A DNA stretch of 51,127 nucleotides from contig JADLBY010000026.1 of the NCBI GenBank assembly GCA_020847445.1, positions 1 to 51,127 on the forward strand, given 5' to 3'. The DNA is from Sphingomonadaceae bacterium. Its GTDB lineage: Bacteria; Pseudomonadota; Alphaproteobacteria; Sphingomonadales; Sphingomonadaceae. The notes below the pieces were generated by a model that was not told the DNA's origin, searched no databases, and saw only the letters and a list, made by a program, of their open reading frames with translations. Of the stretch, positions 9,751-20,007 are shown piece by piece. A program made the position numbers and the translations under genes. Numbering within the stretch: position 1 is the stretch's first letter; every line of letters starts with the position of its first letter.

Positions 9751-10847
9751 CCCGCGAACTGCTCTGGGAGGTCAATCCCGGCGAGCATCGATTGGCGCTT
9801 ATCGAAAATGGCGAGCTGGTCGAATTTCGCCTGCTGCGGACCGTCGGCCGCTTCGCCTCGACCGGTGCAGGCGATATCCGGGGCGCGCGCATCACCGGCA
9901 GGCTGGGGGCGGGCAAGGCGCTGGTCGAGCTGGACGATGGCAGCGAAGCCCTGCTCGATTGTGCACCCATGCTCGCCGAAGGGACGCGACTGGCGGTTGA
10001 AATCTGCCGACCGCCGATTCCGGAACCGGGGCGGTGGAAGCGGGCCATCTGCAAGGCGCGCGACGATATCCGGGTTGCCGATACCGCTGCCCGCGACCTG
10101 CCTGCGATCGGCACCATCTTCGCCCGCTATGCAATGGCGGCAGACTGCATCATCGTTCCCGATCAAAATGCATGGACCGAACTGACCGGGCGGATGGGCG
10201 GGGCCGATGTGCCGATCCGGATCGATGCGGCGGCATTTTCCGGAACGGATTTCGACCAGCTCGAATCAATCGCCATCACCGGCGAGGTCGCGATCGCAAA
10301 CGGGCAGCTTTCGATCGAACGCACGCGCGCGATGGCGGTTATCGATATCGATGGCAGCGGCGATCCTCTGGCGCTCAATCTGGCGGCGGCGCTTGAAATA
10401 CCGCGCCTGCTGCGCCTGTTCGACATAGGCGGACAGATCGGCATAGATTTTCTCGCCATGCCCGACCGCAAGGCCCGCCAGCGGCTCGATACCGTGCTGG
10501 CAGAGGCAGGCGAGATGCTGGGGCCGCATGAACGGACGGCGGCGAACGGCTTTGGATTTGTCCAGATGGTGCGGCCCCGCTTTGGCCCGTCGATCGCGGA
10601 ACTGCTGTGCGGAATAACCCCGGGGCGTCTTTCGCTGGAAAGCCGGGCGATCGCCCTGTTGCGGGTGGCGAGCCGGTCGACGGGCTTTGGCCCGCGCAGG
10701 ATCGTCGCTGCCCCCGCGATAACAGATCTGATGCGGCAATGGCCCGCCGAACTCGCGGCGCTGCAAAAACGGCTGGGTGCGGAAATTGAGCTGGTTCCCG
10801 ACTCGTCTGCCAGCGGCTATGGGCATGTCCATGTCAGCCAAAGCTAA
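9747..10847 (+). CDS. Short ribonuclease E/G family protein
   Basis: RNase E/G-type endoribonuclease of 366 residues; the ATG at 9,747 overlaps the maf stop. The DNase-I-like catalytic region is recognisable: the segment LRLFDIGGQIGIDFLAM near residues 220-236 matches the RNase E/G active-site stretch, and its two aspartates correspond to the metal-binding pair. The protein is shorter than RNase G (about 490 residues): the S1 part is reduced, and the CPxC zinc-link motif that joins subunits in RNase E is absent, a single Cys lying near the expected place. It may therefore work as a different oligomer, or on fewer substrates. The neighbour yacG follows with overlap. Confidence 0.85.
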   Translation: MTRELLWEVNPGEHRLALIENGELVEFRLLRTVGRFASTGAGDIRGARITGRLGAGKALVELDDGSEALLDCAPMLAEGTRLAVEICRPPIPEPGRWKRAICKARDDIRVADTAARDLPAIGTIFARYAMAADCIIVPDQNAWTELTGRMGGADVPIRIDAAAFSGTDFDQLESIAITGEVAIANGQLSIERTRAMAVIDIDGSGDPLALNLAAALEIPRLLRLFDIGGQIGIDFLAMPDRKARQRLDTVLAEAGEMLGPHERTAANGFGFVQMVRPRFGPSIAELLCGITPGRLSLESRAIALLRVASRSTGFGPRRIVAAPAITDLMRQWPAELAALQKRLGAEIELVPDSSASGYGHVHVSQS

Positions 10848-11004
10848 GCCTGCGAAATGCCCGATCTGTGGCAAGCCCGAGAATAGCGAACACAAGCCCT
10901 TTTGCAGCAAGGGCTGCAAGGATCGCGACCTGCTGCAATGGCTGGGCGAGGGCTATCGGTTCAAGGGCGCGCCCGCCGACCCGGATTTCCCCGAAGAGGT
11001 TTGA
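10825..11004 (+). CDS. yacG: DNA gyrase inhibitor YacG-type zinc protein
   Basis: Small zinc protein of 59 residues. The family motif is clear: CPICGK, then a CSKGCKDRDL segment about 18 residues later, giving four zinc-binding cysteines; the C-terminus is acidic. E. coli YacG binds GyrB and blocks gyrase; the same role here is inferred from family. Alternative in-frame ATGs at 10,819 and 10,831 change the protein by only two residues either way. The start lies inside the last codons of the RNase gene, so translation is coupled. Last gene of the infA cluster. Confidence 0.88.
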   Translation: MSMSAKAKPAKCPICGKPENSEHKPFCSKGCKDRDLLQWLGEGYRFKGAPADPDFPEEV

Positions 11005-11085
11005 ATTTGGGGCTGGACAAGGCCCCTTTGCCCTGCCTATAGGCGGCGCTCCAAATCGCGGTGGACCCTGGATTCACCGCCAGAT

Positions 11086-11161
11086 GCCTCGGTAGCTCAG
11101 TTGGTAGAGCAGCGGATTGAAAATCCGCGTGTCGGTGGTTCGAATCCGCCCCGAGGCACCA
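11086..11161 (+). tRNA. tRNA-Phe (GAA)
   Basis: A 76-base cloverleaf: acceptor GCCTCGG pairs with CCGAGGC, D-stem GCTC/GAGC, anticodon stem GCGGA/TCCGC with loop TTGAAAA (anticodon GAA), T-stem GGTGG/CCGCC with TTCGAAT, and encoded ACCA. All stems pair perfectly. It follows yacG by 81 bases on the same strand. Confidence 0.98.
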
Positions 11162-11214
11162 CTTTCCCCCAAAAAATTGCGTTGTACCGGCGGGCCAGCC
11201 CGGTCGTCAGCGAC

Positions 11215-11244
11215 AAAAAAGGCGGCCGGGAAAAACCGACCGCC
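11215..11244 (-). terminator. Rho-independent terminator of the thiolase gene
   Basis: Read on the minus strand: stem GGCGGTCGG / CCGGCCGCC with one U-G pair, a six-base loop and then six T. It lies just after the thiolase stop. On the + strand it also faces the tRNA-Phe transcript but lacks a T-run in that direction. Confidence 0.8.
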
Positions 11245-11251
11245 TCTAGAA

Positions 11252-12502
11252 TCAGATGCGTTCGATAATCACTGCCGGGGCCATGCCGCCTGCGGCGCAC
11301 ATGGTGATCAGGCCATAGCGACCGCCCGAACGCTCGAGTTCGTCAAGCGCGGTGCCGATCAGGATCGATCCGGTGGCGCCGATGGGGTGGCCCAGCGCGC
11401 AGGCGCCGCCGTTGATATTCACCCGGTCGCGATCGAGTTCGAGGTCGCGGATGAATTTTTCGGCGACCACGGCAAAGGCCTCGTTGATTTCCCAGACGTC
11501 GATATCGTCCTTTTTGAGGCCTGCCTTTTCGAGCACCTTCTTCGCCGCCGGCACCGGCGCGTTCAGCATCAGCGTGGGGCAATCGCCGATATTGGCATAG
11601 GCGACGATGCGGCCGCGCGGTTTCAGCCCATGCTTGTCGGCATAGTCCTTGGAGGTGATGAGCAGTGCGGCCGCACCATCGACCACGCCCGAACTGTTTC
11701 CGGCATGGTGGAAATGCTCGATCTTCACGTCGGGATAGCGCCGGTTGATCTGCTTGCGAAAGGTGGTGCCGCCGCCAAGGTCGAAATCCGCGAGGCCGGC
11801 AAAGCTGGGTTTGAGCGCGGCCAGACCCTCTGCCGTGGTTTCGGGGCGCGGAAATTCTTCATGATCGAGGGCGACGGTGCCGTCTTCATTATAGACGGTG
11901 ACGACCGAACGGTCGAACCGGCCTTCGCGGATTGCCCGCGCGGCCTTTTCCTGGCTCGACAGTGCCAGCGCGTCCAGTTCCTCACGGGTGATGCCTTCCA
12001 TGCTGGCGATGGCATCGCCGCAAATGCCCTGATGGCTTTGCGGGTGGATCGCGTCGAGTGCGGCGTTGCCCGAACCCATGCCCAGCGGCTTGACCCCGGC
12101 ATTGGCAAGTTCGGCGCCATAGGCCGACGTAAAGCTCATCATTTCGGTGCCGCCCGCGATCACGCAATCTTCCATGCCCGACATCACCGTCGCAGCGGCC
12201 AGATTGACCGAGGTGATGCCGCCGCCGCAAAAGCGGTCCAGCGTGGTGCCCGACGCCGAGATGTCATAGCCTGCGGCGAGCGCGGCCATGCGGCCCATAT
12301 CGCCGCCCTGCTTGCCATTCTGGCTGGAGGTCGACCAGATGATGTCGTCGACGGTCGCGGTGTCGAGATTGTTGCGATCCTTGATTGCCTTGAGCACGGT
12401 CGCGGCCAGATGCTGCGGGTGCAGATGCGAGAGCGCGCCCTTGCCGGGCTTGCCGATCCCGCGCGGGGTGCGGACGGCGTCGATGATATAGGCTTCTGCC
12501 AT
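11252..12502 (-). CDS. Acetyl-CoA acyltransferase / thiolase
   Basis: Thiolase of 416 residues that cleaves 3-ketoacyl-CoA with CoA, or runs the reverse condensation. The nucleophilic Cys sits in LDRFCGGGITS near residue 91. The histidine motif GGACALGHPIGATG and the second cysteine motif MCAAGGMAP are both present, so the active site is complete. AAAGGA lies before the ATG. It is next to, and downstream of, a short-chain dehydrogenase of the 3-hydroxyacyl-CoA dehydrogenase type, which suggests the last two steps of fatty acid beta-oxidation or a related acyl-CoA route. Biosynthetic versus degradative use is not decided by sequence. Confidence 0.92.
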   Translation of the reverse strand: MAEAYIIDAVRTPRGIGKPGKGALSHLHPQHLAATVLKAIKDRNNLDTATVDDIIWSTSSQNGKQGGDMGRMAALAAGYDISASGTTLDRFCGGGITSVNLAAATVMSGMEDCVIAGGTEMMSFTSAYGAELANAGVKPLGMGSGNAALDAIHPQSHQGICGDAIASMEGITREELDALALSSQEKAARAIREGRFDRSVVTVYNEDGTVALDHEEFPRPETTAEGLAALKPSFAGLADFDLGGGTTFRKQINRRYPDVKIEHFHHAGNSSGVVDGAAALLITSKDYADKHGLKPRGRIVAYANIGDCPTLMLNAPVPAAKKVLEKAGLKKDDIDVWEINEAFAVVAEKFIRDLELDRDRVNINGGACALGHPIGATGSILIGTALDELERSGGRYGLITMCAAGGMAPAVIIERI

Positions 12503-12531
12503 GGGACTATCCTTTCATTTCTGATCTGTGG

Positions 12532-12552
12532 GGGGTGGCATGCGGCCACCCC
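12532..12552 (-). other. Intergenic hairpin between SDR and thiolase genes
   Basis: GGGGTGGC and GCCACCCC form an eight-pair stem with a five-base loop just after the dehydrogenase stop. There is no T-run, so it is more likely an mRNA stabiliser or partial attenuator inside the two-gene operon than a full terminator. Confidence 0.5.
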
Positions 12553-12557
12553 GAGAT

Positions 12558-13340
12558 TTAGCGAGGGGCCATACGTATAGCGCCGTCGAGACGCAGGCAC
12601 TGGCCGTTGAAATAGGTGTTGCGGTTAAGCTCGAGCACCAGACTGCCAAACTCCTCCGGCTTGCCGAGGCGCTTGGGGAAGGGCACCGATGCCGCCAGAC
12701 TGTCGAGCACATTTTGCGGTGCGCCGAGCATCAGCGGCGTGGCGAAGATGCCGGGCATGATCGCATTGCAACGGATGCCCAGATCCATCAGGTCGCGCGC
12801 CAGCGGCAGGACGAGGCCGTTCACGCCCGCCTTCGCCGAACCGTAGATCACCTGTCCGATCTGCGCGTCCTGTGCGGCGACCGAAGCGGTCAGTGTGATG
12901 CAGCCGCGCTCGCCATCCTCCATCGGCTCCAGTTCGCTCATCCCCAGTGCCGACAGCGAGGCGAGACGATAGGAAGCGACAAGGATGCCCTGCACGCCAA
13001 ATTCATAATCGGCCGTCGACGTGCGCCGATATTTGCCGCTTTCCTTGTCGAACGACAGCGTCTTGCCGCGCTTTGACGTCATCGCGCAATGGACGAGGAT
13101 GCGTTCCTGCCCATGCGCGGCGCGGGCCTTTGCAAAGCCCGCGACGACGCTGTCCTCGCTGGTGATGTCGACCTTGCAGAACAGGCCGCCGATCTTGGCC
13201 GCGACCTCCTCTCCCAAGGCTTCGTTGATATCGAAAATGGCGACCTTTGCACCTGCGGCGGAAAGCGCCTCCGCACTGGCGCGGCCCAGCCCCGATGCAC
13301 CGCCGGAAACGACCGCGGAAATGCTGCTATCGATCTTCAC
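12558..13340 (-). CDS. SDR family 3-hydroxyacyl-CoA dehydrogenase-like protein
   Basis: Short-chain dehydrogenase, 260 residues from the GTG at 13,340. That start has GGAGAG four bases upstream; the ATG at 13,358 would add six residues and lacks such a site. The nucleotide-binding motif SGGASGLGRA is at the N-terminus, FDIN suggests NAD rather than NADP, and the catalytic Ser (TLTAS) and YGSAK (Tyr-x3-Lys) are present. It resembles HSD17B10-type 3-hydroxyacyl-CoA dehydrogenases, which fits the adjoining thiolase. Substrate chain length is unknown. Confidence 0.87.
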   Translation of the reverse strand: MKIDSSISAVVSGGASGLGRASAEALSAAGAKVAIFDINEALGEEVAAKIGGLFCKVDITSEDSVVAGFAKARAAHGQERILVHCAMTSKRGKTLSFDKESGKYRRTSTADYEFGVQGILVASYRLASLSALGMSELEPMEDGERGCITLTASVAAQDAQIGQVIYGSAKAGVNGLVLPLARDLMDLGIRCNAIMPGIFATPLMLGAPQNVLDSLAASVPFPKRLGKPEEFGSLVLELNRNTYFNGQCLRLDGAIRMAPR

Positions 13341-13564
13341 AATTCTCTCCCAATCCATTTACCGGTTCGGATTTTCGCCGGTGAACTGCGAATCCGCAGC
13401 ATAAGCGACATTTTTAATCGCGCAATTAAATTGAGTCGAATCCTGTTTCCGGCGCACAATTTTGTCACCTTTTGCGGACAATCCTGGCCATTTGGCTTCA
13501 ATAGCCCGCAACGCGGCGCTATGCTGGGTCTGTCCGGCATGGCCGGGCGGATATGAGGCGAGGC
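13341..13564. other. Intergenic region, divergent promoters
   Basis: 224 bases between the dehydrogenase and flavin reductase genes. AT-richer stretch around 13,410-13,440 probably holds promoters; no consensus pair or operator was recognised. Confidence 0.3.
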
Positions 13565-14059
13565 ATGCACATAACGAGTTCCGAAATATCTGACGACGTC
13601 CCCGAACTTTTTCGCGCGGCGATGCGCAGGCTGGCCGCCTCGGTTTCGATTGTCGTCGCCCGGGGCGATTCGGGGCCGGTCGGGATGGCGGCGACGTCGA
13701 TTACCTCGCTGACCATGGATCCGCCTGCGCTGCTCGTGTGCGTCAATCGCGCGACCGCGCTGCATGCGCTGCTGGTGCCCGGCGCGCCGCTTTCGGTGAA
13801 TTTGCTGTCCAGCCACCAGCACGAGGTTTCGGCGGCCTTTGGCGGCGGCCTGCCCTGGCAGGAGCGGTTCGGCGTCGGATCGTGGCAGCCCGGAGCCAAC
13901 GGCCTGCCGCTGCTCGCGGAAGCCCAGGCCCATCTGGGCTGCGCCATCGACGTCATGCTGGCCTATGGAACCCACAGCATCGTCATCGCACGCGTGCTCG
14001 ACGTGACCGTCAGCGAAGACGTCGCGCCGCTGATCTATCAGGATGGAAGCTATCTCTGA
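13565..14059 (+). CDS. Flavin reductase domain protein
   Basis: FMN-binding split-barrel protein of about 164 residues. Family features are the FRAAMRRLAASVSIV start, the GMAATSITSLTMDPP segment near residue 45 and the LSVNLLS segment near 80. Such proteins reduce free FMN or FAD with NAD(P)H and serve two-component monooxygenases, but no partner oxygenase is near. The ATG at 13,565 has GAGG a few bases upstream; an ATG at 13,553 is an alternative. It stands alone between the divergent dehydrogenase gene and tRNA-Lys. Confidence 0.85.
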   Translation: MHITSSEISDDVPELFRAAMRRLAASVSIVVARGDSGPVGMAATSITSLTMDPPALLVCVNRATALHALLVPGAPLSVNLLSSHQHEVSAAFGGGLPWQERFGVGSWQPGANGLPLLAEAQAHLGCAIDVMLAYGTHSIVIARVLDVTVSEDVAPLIYQDGSYL

Positions 14060-14145
14060 TCGTGAAAATGCCTAGCCGAGGCTGCTATTTCATCGGCGCG
14101 CGGAAATCATCCAAATCATGGTGCCGGACAGCAGGAAGAGAGAAA

Positions 14146-14221
<76 letters not shown>

Positions 14222-14309
14222 CCATTTCAGGTGCGGGGCAAATTCCGTCGCACCGGTTTGGAGGCGCGCCTTTGGCGGGATTCGCCGCTCTTGTCAAGCC
14301 TTGCTGCGA

Positions 14310-15416
14310 CTAGCTGAAAGTGCGGCGCTCCGGATGGCGTTCGATCGACATGATGATGCCGACGCAAATCATCATCGTCAGCATCGATGACCCGCCATGG
14401 CTGACAAAGGGCAGCGGCAGTCCGGCAACCGGGGCCAGCCCGACAACCATCAGCAGGTTGACCATGATGTAGAAGAATATCGTGCAGGTCAGCCCGCCTG
14501 CGACAAGCTGGCCATATCGGTTGGTGCTCTCCATCGCGACCTTCAGCCCCCAGCGCATCAGCAGCACATAGAGGCCGATGATGATGAGCCCGCCGAACAG
14601 CCCCCATTCCTCGGCCATGGTGGCAAATATGAAATCGGTATGGCCTTCGGGCAGATAGTCGAGATGGCTTTGCGTGCCATTGCCAAAGCCCTTGCCGAAA
14701 ATCCCGCCCGAACCGATGGCGATCTTGGATTGGGTGATGTGATAGCCCGCGCCCAGCGGATCCTTTTCGGGATTGAGGAAGATGAGGACGCGGTCCTGCT
14801 GATAGGGGCGCAGGCCGAAGAAGAAGACCAAGGGCGCGAGCACGGCGACCGCGACTCCGCCACCGATGAAATAGACAAGCGGCCAGCCCGCGAGAAAGCC
14901 GACGACGGCAGCACAGAAGATATAGGCGAGCGCGGCGTCGAAATCGGGCTGGATGATGACGAGGATGCTGGGCACGACGAGCATGATCGCGACCGGCCAG
15001 ATGGCATCCCATCCGGAAATTTTCGACGGCGGCAGGCGATCGAAAAACCATGCGGTGACCAGCACGACCGTCGGCTTCATCAGTTCCGATGGCTGGAAGG
15101 TGATGATTCCCAGATTGATCCAGCGCTGGCTTCCGCCGCCGGCAAAGCCGATCAGTTCGACCGCGACAAGCATCAGCAGCAGCACGAGGTAGAGCGGGAA
15201 GGTGATTTTCTTCCAGAAATCGAGCGGCAGGCGCGACATCACCACCGCCATCGTCATCAGCACGCAAAAGCGCAGCATATGGTTGCCGGCCCATGGCGCG
15301 AAACTGCCGCCCGCCGCCGAATAGAGCACGGCGGTTCCGAATGTTGCGAGGCCGAACAGGACGAAGATGACACGCCAGGGCAGGGCCGCAATAGGCGCCG
15401 GAACGATTGAGTTCAC
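14310..15416 (-). CDS. rodA: Rod shape-determining glycosyltransferase RodA
   Basis: SEDS-family peptidoglycan glycosyltransferase of 368 residues with about ten membrane helices. It polymerises lipid II during cell elongation together with PBP2. Visible family segments: FQPSELMKP, the loop with YHITQSKIAIGSGG and GKG, LPEGHTDFIF, and the C-terminal PLPFVSHGGSS. The GTG start at 15,416 overlaps the mrdA stop (GTGA), which decides the start; longer versions of the frame only read through mrdA out of frame. Last gene of the five-gene cell-shape operon. Confidence 0.95.
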   Translation of the reverse strand: MNSIVPAPIAALPWRVIFVLFGLATFGTAVLYSAAGGSFAPWAGNHMLRFCVLMTMAVVMSRLPLDFWKKITFPLYLVLLLMLVAVELIGFAGGGSQRWINLGIITFQPSELMKPTVVLVTAWFFDRLPPSKISGWDAIWPVAIMLVVPSILVIIQPDFDAALAYIFCAAVVGFLAGWPLVYFIGGGVAVAVLAPLVFFFGLRPYQQDRVLIFLNPEKDPLGAGYHITQSKIAIGSGGIFGKGFGNGTQSHLDYLPEGHTDFIFATMAEEWGLFGGLIIIGLYVLLMRWGLKVAMESTNRYGQLVAGGLTCTIFFYIMVNLLMVVGLAPVAGLPLPFVSHGGSSMLTMMICVGIIMSIERHPERRTFS

Positions 15417-17320
15417 ATCTCGCTCCGTTCGGCGGCCGGAACACCCTGGGCCGCCTGGAAGGCCGCATATTGCCGCGCCATGCGTTCGGCGATGCCGCCG
15501 CCCCAGCCTGCTTCGAGCGCTTCGAGCGATGCCATGGCCTTGTCGCGGTCGTACAGGAAGGTCAGCACGTCCTTGGCCACCGGCGCCGCCGCACGTGCGC
15601 CGCCCATGCCATGCTCGATCAGCACCGCCGCGGCATAGCGCGGCTGCGCCACCGGCGCGAAACAGACGAACAGGCCGTGGTCGCGATATTTGCGTGTACC
15701 GCCCTGGCCGCGCTGTCCGCCCTTGATGGCGCGCACCTGCGCCGTGCCGGTTTTGCCCGCCATGGTGACGCCCGGAATGTCGAGGCGGCTGCGCACGGCC
15801 GTCCCGGCGCCGTTGACAACCATATCCATGCCGTCGCGCACGACCTGCAAATGTTCGTCCGGGAAGGGAAGATGGTGCGCGGTGCCGCGCTGTTTCAGCA
15901 GGATTTCGGGTTCGAGCATCCGCCCCGACGCGATACGCGAGGCCATGACCGCCAACTGGAAGGGGCTGACGCTGACATAGCCCTGTCCGATGACCGCATT
16001 CAGCGTATCCGACCGGCTCCACAGCTGGTCATATTTCTTCATCTTCCACGCGCTGTCGGGGATGGTGCCATAACGTTGCGACTGGAAGGGCAAGGGGAAT
16101 TCCTGGCCCAGCCCCAGCTGCTTTGCAACGGGCGCAATCGCGTCATAGCCGATGCGGTTGCCCATCGAATAGAAATAGGTGTTGCAGCTCTTCATGATCG
16201 CCGAGCGCATGTTCATCGGCCCGTGGCGGCCCAGACATTTGAAAACACGGTTGCCGAGCCGGAAGCCGCCGCCGCAGCTGACGGTTTCGTCCGGATCGAT
16301 CCCATGCTTCAGAAAGGCGAGCCCGGCCATCGGCTTCACGGTCGAGCCGGGCGGGTAGAGCCCCTGCAACGACTTGTTCAGCATCGGGATGCGGTCGTCC
16401 GAATTGAGCATCTTCCATTCGAGGCGACCAATGCCTTCGGAGAAACTGTTCGGATCGAAACAGGGCATCGAAACCAGTGCGAGGATGTCGCCGGTAAGAC
16501 AGTCGATCACGACCACCGATCCCGATTCGACGCCAAGGCGGCGCGCGGCATAATTGTGCAGATCGATATCGATGGTGAGCTGCACAGGCTTGCCCGGTAT
16601 GTCCGAACGGCTGGAAAGTTCGCGCACGATCTTGCCGCGCGCGGTGACCTCGGTCCGCTTGGCACCCGGTTGCCCGCGCAGGCGCATTTCCATCGTTTTT
16701 TCAAGACCTTGTTTGCCGACCTTGAAACCGGGTGTGATCAACAGCGGATTTTTGTCGAGCCGGTACTCCTCGGCCGAAACCGTGCCGACATAGCCGAGCA
16801 GATGGCCGACCGCAGCACCGCTTGGATAGTAACGCGAAAAGCCCTGCCGCGGGCTGACGCCGGGCAAATCGGGCAGACGCACGCTGACACGGGCGAAGCT
16901 TTCATAGTCGAGCCCTGCGGCCACCTGCACCGGTTGAAAGCCTTGCGCTTCCTTCAACTCCTTGCGGATGCGCTCGACATCTTCCTGCTTCAGATTGAGC
17001 AACTGCGTCAGCGTGCCCAATGTCTGTTCCTTCTTCTGCAGCCGGTCGGGAATGATGTCGACGCGAAAGTCGGCCTGGTTGGTCGCGATCGGCTTTCCGA
17101 TCCGGTCGATGAACCATCCGCGGCGTGGTGGAATCAGCGTCAGGTTGATGCGGTTGCTTTCGGAAAGCAGCTTGTACTTCTCGTTCTCGGCAACCGCGAT
17201 ATAGCTCATCCGCGTGGCAACCACAGCGCCGACCACCGCCTGCACACCACCGATGAACATCGCGCGCCGCGAAAAGGTGAATTCCAGTTGTCCCGAAGTC
17301 GGCCCGCGCTTTTCGTTCAT
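15413..17320 (-). CDS. mrdA: Penicillin-binding protein 2 (elongation transpeptidase)
   Basis: Class B penicillin-binding protein of 635 residues, partner of RodA in side-wall synthesis. One N-terminal membrane helix lies near residues 25-45, followed by the PBP dimerisation region (PPRRGWFIDR near residue 66). The transpeptidase has SxxK in PPGSTVKP, SCN in KSCNTY and KTGTAQ. The ATG at 17,320 overlaps the mreD stop (ATGA), so it is preferred over the longer frame starting at 17,353. The C-terminal end overlaps the start of rodA. Confidence 0.95.
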   Translation of the reverse strand: MNEKRGPTSGQLEFTFSRRAMFIGGVQAVVGAVVATRMSYIAVAENEKYKLLSESNRINLTLIPPRRGWFIDRIGKPIATNQADFRVDIIPDRLQKKEQTLGTLTQLLNLKQEDVERIRKELKEAQGFQPVQVAAGLDYESFARVSVRLPDLPGVSPRQGFSRYYPSGAAVGHLLGYVGTVSAEEYRLDKNPLLITPGFKVGKQGLEKTMEMRLRGQPGAKRTEVTARGKIVRELSSRSDIPGKPVQLTIDIDLHNYAARRLGVESGSVVVIDCLTGDILALVSMPCFDPNSFSEGIGRLEWKMLNSDDRIPMLNKSLQGLYPPGSTVKPMAGLAFLKHGIDPDETVSCGGGFRLGNRVFKCLGRHGPMNMRSAIMKSCNTYFYSMGNRIGYDAIAPVAKQLGLGQEFPLPFQSQRYGTIPDSAWKMKKYDQLWSRSDTLNAVIGQGYVSVSPFQLAVMASRIASGRMLEPEILLKQRGTAHHLPFPDEHLQVVRDGMDMVVNGAGTAVRSRLDIPGVTMAGKTGTAQVRAIKGGQRGQGGTRKYRDHGLFVCFAPVAQPRYAAAVLIEHGMGGARAAAPVAKDVLTFLYDRDKAMASLEALEAGWGGGIAERMARQYAAFQAAQGVPAAERSEM

Positions 17321-17874
17321 GTAGCAAGCCGCCAGCTGTCCAGATGCGCGCACAGCCTGACCGCAAGCGGATAGAACAGGATCGAGACGATAATCTGCGG
17401 CACGATGATGGTTATCTCCGGTGCCCGAAAGGCCAGTCCGATAATGCCGAGCCCTGCAAGCAGGGCGAACATAATCAGCACTGCGGCGATTAGCCAGTCC
17501 CGCATATAATCACGCCAGACGCCGCGCAGGTCGACCAGTTCGACCGCGATCATGCACAAGGACCAGATGAAAGCGGAGCTGCCAAAGGGCTGGCCGTTGT
17601 AGAGATCGTCGAACAGGCCGAGCGGCAGGCCGATCCAGGCGGGCCACATCCCCGGACGCATCAGCCGCCAGGCGAGCAGGATCAGCAAGCCAAAGGGCGG
17701 CAGCAGCGGGGTTCCGGCCACCAGCGGCAGCGTAGACGTCGCCATCGATCCGGCCATCACCGACAGGATCGGGACCAGCAGCATTCTGGCCGGGGACTGT
17801 TCCCGGTCGATCCGGCTTTCATATTCACGGCCGGGGCCCAGCAGCTTGCGCCCTGTCGCGAGCAGCTGGTTCAT
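17317..17874 (-). CDS. mreD: Rod shape-determining protein MreD
   Basis: Small integral membrane protein of 185 residues with about five hydrophobic helices; part of the elongasome with MreC and RodA. Recognition rests on the helical pattern, the GLPLGLFDDLYNGQPFG segment (typical of MreD after helix three) and position between mreC and mrdA. Start and stop overlap the neighbours by four bases each (ATGA), so the mre/mrd genes are translated as a coupled block. Confidence 0.92.
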   Translation of the reverse strand: MNQLLATGRKLLGPGREYESRIDREQSPARMLLVPILSVMAGSMATSTLPLVAGTPLLPPFGLLILLAWRLMRPGMWPAWIGLPLGLFDDLYNGQPFGSSAFIWSLCMIAVELVDLRGVWRDYMRDWLIAAVLIMFALLAGLGIIGLAFRAPEITIIVPQIIVSILFYPLAVRLCAHLDSWRLAT

Positions 17875-18776
17875 TCTTCGTTCTCGCCTTTGGGAAGGGC
17901 TTCAAGCGCGGTGTCCAATACTTGCTTTGCAGCCTCCTGATACGGCTTGAGCACCATCACATGCTCGCTCGATGCCGGGCTGGCAATCGGACGGGCCAAG
18001 GCCCCGTCACTGGTCTTGCGAACGATCGAAGCGAAAGGGATGTTGGGCGGATAGAGTCCGCCGCTGCCCGATGTCACGACAATCTGGCCGCGCTTGAAAT
18101 TGTTCACGCCAAGGTCGACCGGGCGAATCATGATAGTGCCATCGCCCAGGCCATTGGCCAGCGCGGGCAGGCCATCGGGCACGCGGATCACCGGGATGAC
18201 ATTTTCCGCGTCGGACAACAGCAGCACTTTTGCCGTGTTGGGGCTGGTTTCGATAACCCGCCCGACAAGGCCATGCGCGGCGCGTACCGGATAGCCGATG
18301 GCGACGCCGTCGGAACTGCCGACCGACAAAATGGCGATGCGGCGGCTGCTCGATGCCGTGCTGCTTACCAGATTGCCGATCGCGACCAACTGATCGCCCG
18401 CCTCTTTCTGCAGGTTCAGCAGCATTTTGAGCTGGGCATTTTCGGCGCGCAGGGCATCCGCCTCGATCAGCTTGGTACGGTTGGCCGCGACCTGCCGTTT
18501 CAGCGCGGCATTTTGCGACGCGGCATCCAGATAGGCCGAGGTGTTTTCCCCCACACCGGCTATGCTTCGCCGGATGGCGTGAAAGCCGCGCGCCACCGGA
18601 GCGGTCAATTCCGCAGCCCCGGCCCGCAATGCGGCAAATCCGGTGGGATCGGCAATGGAGATGAGCAGCAGCACGCCCGCCACCACTGCACCGGCAATTG
18701 CCAGCACATAGGTGACAAACAGGCTGTATTGCGCTCTTCGGGAGAAACCCGGGCGCCGATGCCGTGGCGGCGCCAT
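17871..18776 (-). CDS. mreC: Rod shape-determining protein MreC
   Basis: Inner-membrane protein of 301 residues with one N-terminal helix near residues 18-42, a coiled coil near 75-110 and the beta-rich MreC domain. Visible family stretches are GYPVRAAHGLVGRVIE, LLLSDAENVIPV and QIVVTSGSGGLYPPNIP. It links cytoplasmic MreB to the periplasmic synthases. It begins 15 bases after the mreB stop and its own stop overlaps the mreD start. Confidence 0.96.
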   Translation of the reverse strand: MAPPRHRRPGFSRRAQYSLFVTYVLAIAGAVVAGVLLLISIADPTGFAALRAGAAELTAPVARGFHAIRRSIAGVGENTSAYLDAASQNAALKRQVAANRTKLIEADALRAENAQLKMLLNLQKEAGDQLVAIGNLVSSTASSSRRIAILSVGSSDGVAIGYPVRAAHGLVGRVIETSPNTAKVLLLSDAENVIPVIRVPDGLPALANGLGDGTIMIRPVDLGVNNFKRGQIVVTSGSGGLYPPNIPFASIVRKTSDGALARPIASPASSEHVMVLKPYQEAAKQVLDTALEALPKGENEE

Positions 18777-18791
18777 CCCCTTGCCTCGTTA

Positions 18792-20007
<1,216 letters not shown>

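Noticed and set aside
10034-10396. Open frames inside the RNase E/G gene
   Set aside because: Low-complexity translations from a GC-rich real gene; no motifs and no ribosome sites.
14227-15468. Long open frame overlapping rodA in another phase
   Set aside because: Arg/Pro/His-rich shadow of a high-GC gene; rodA covers it with clear motifs and membrane helices.
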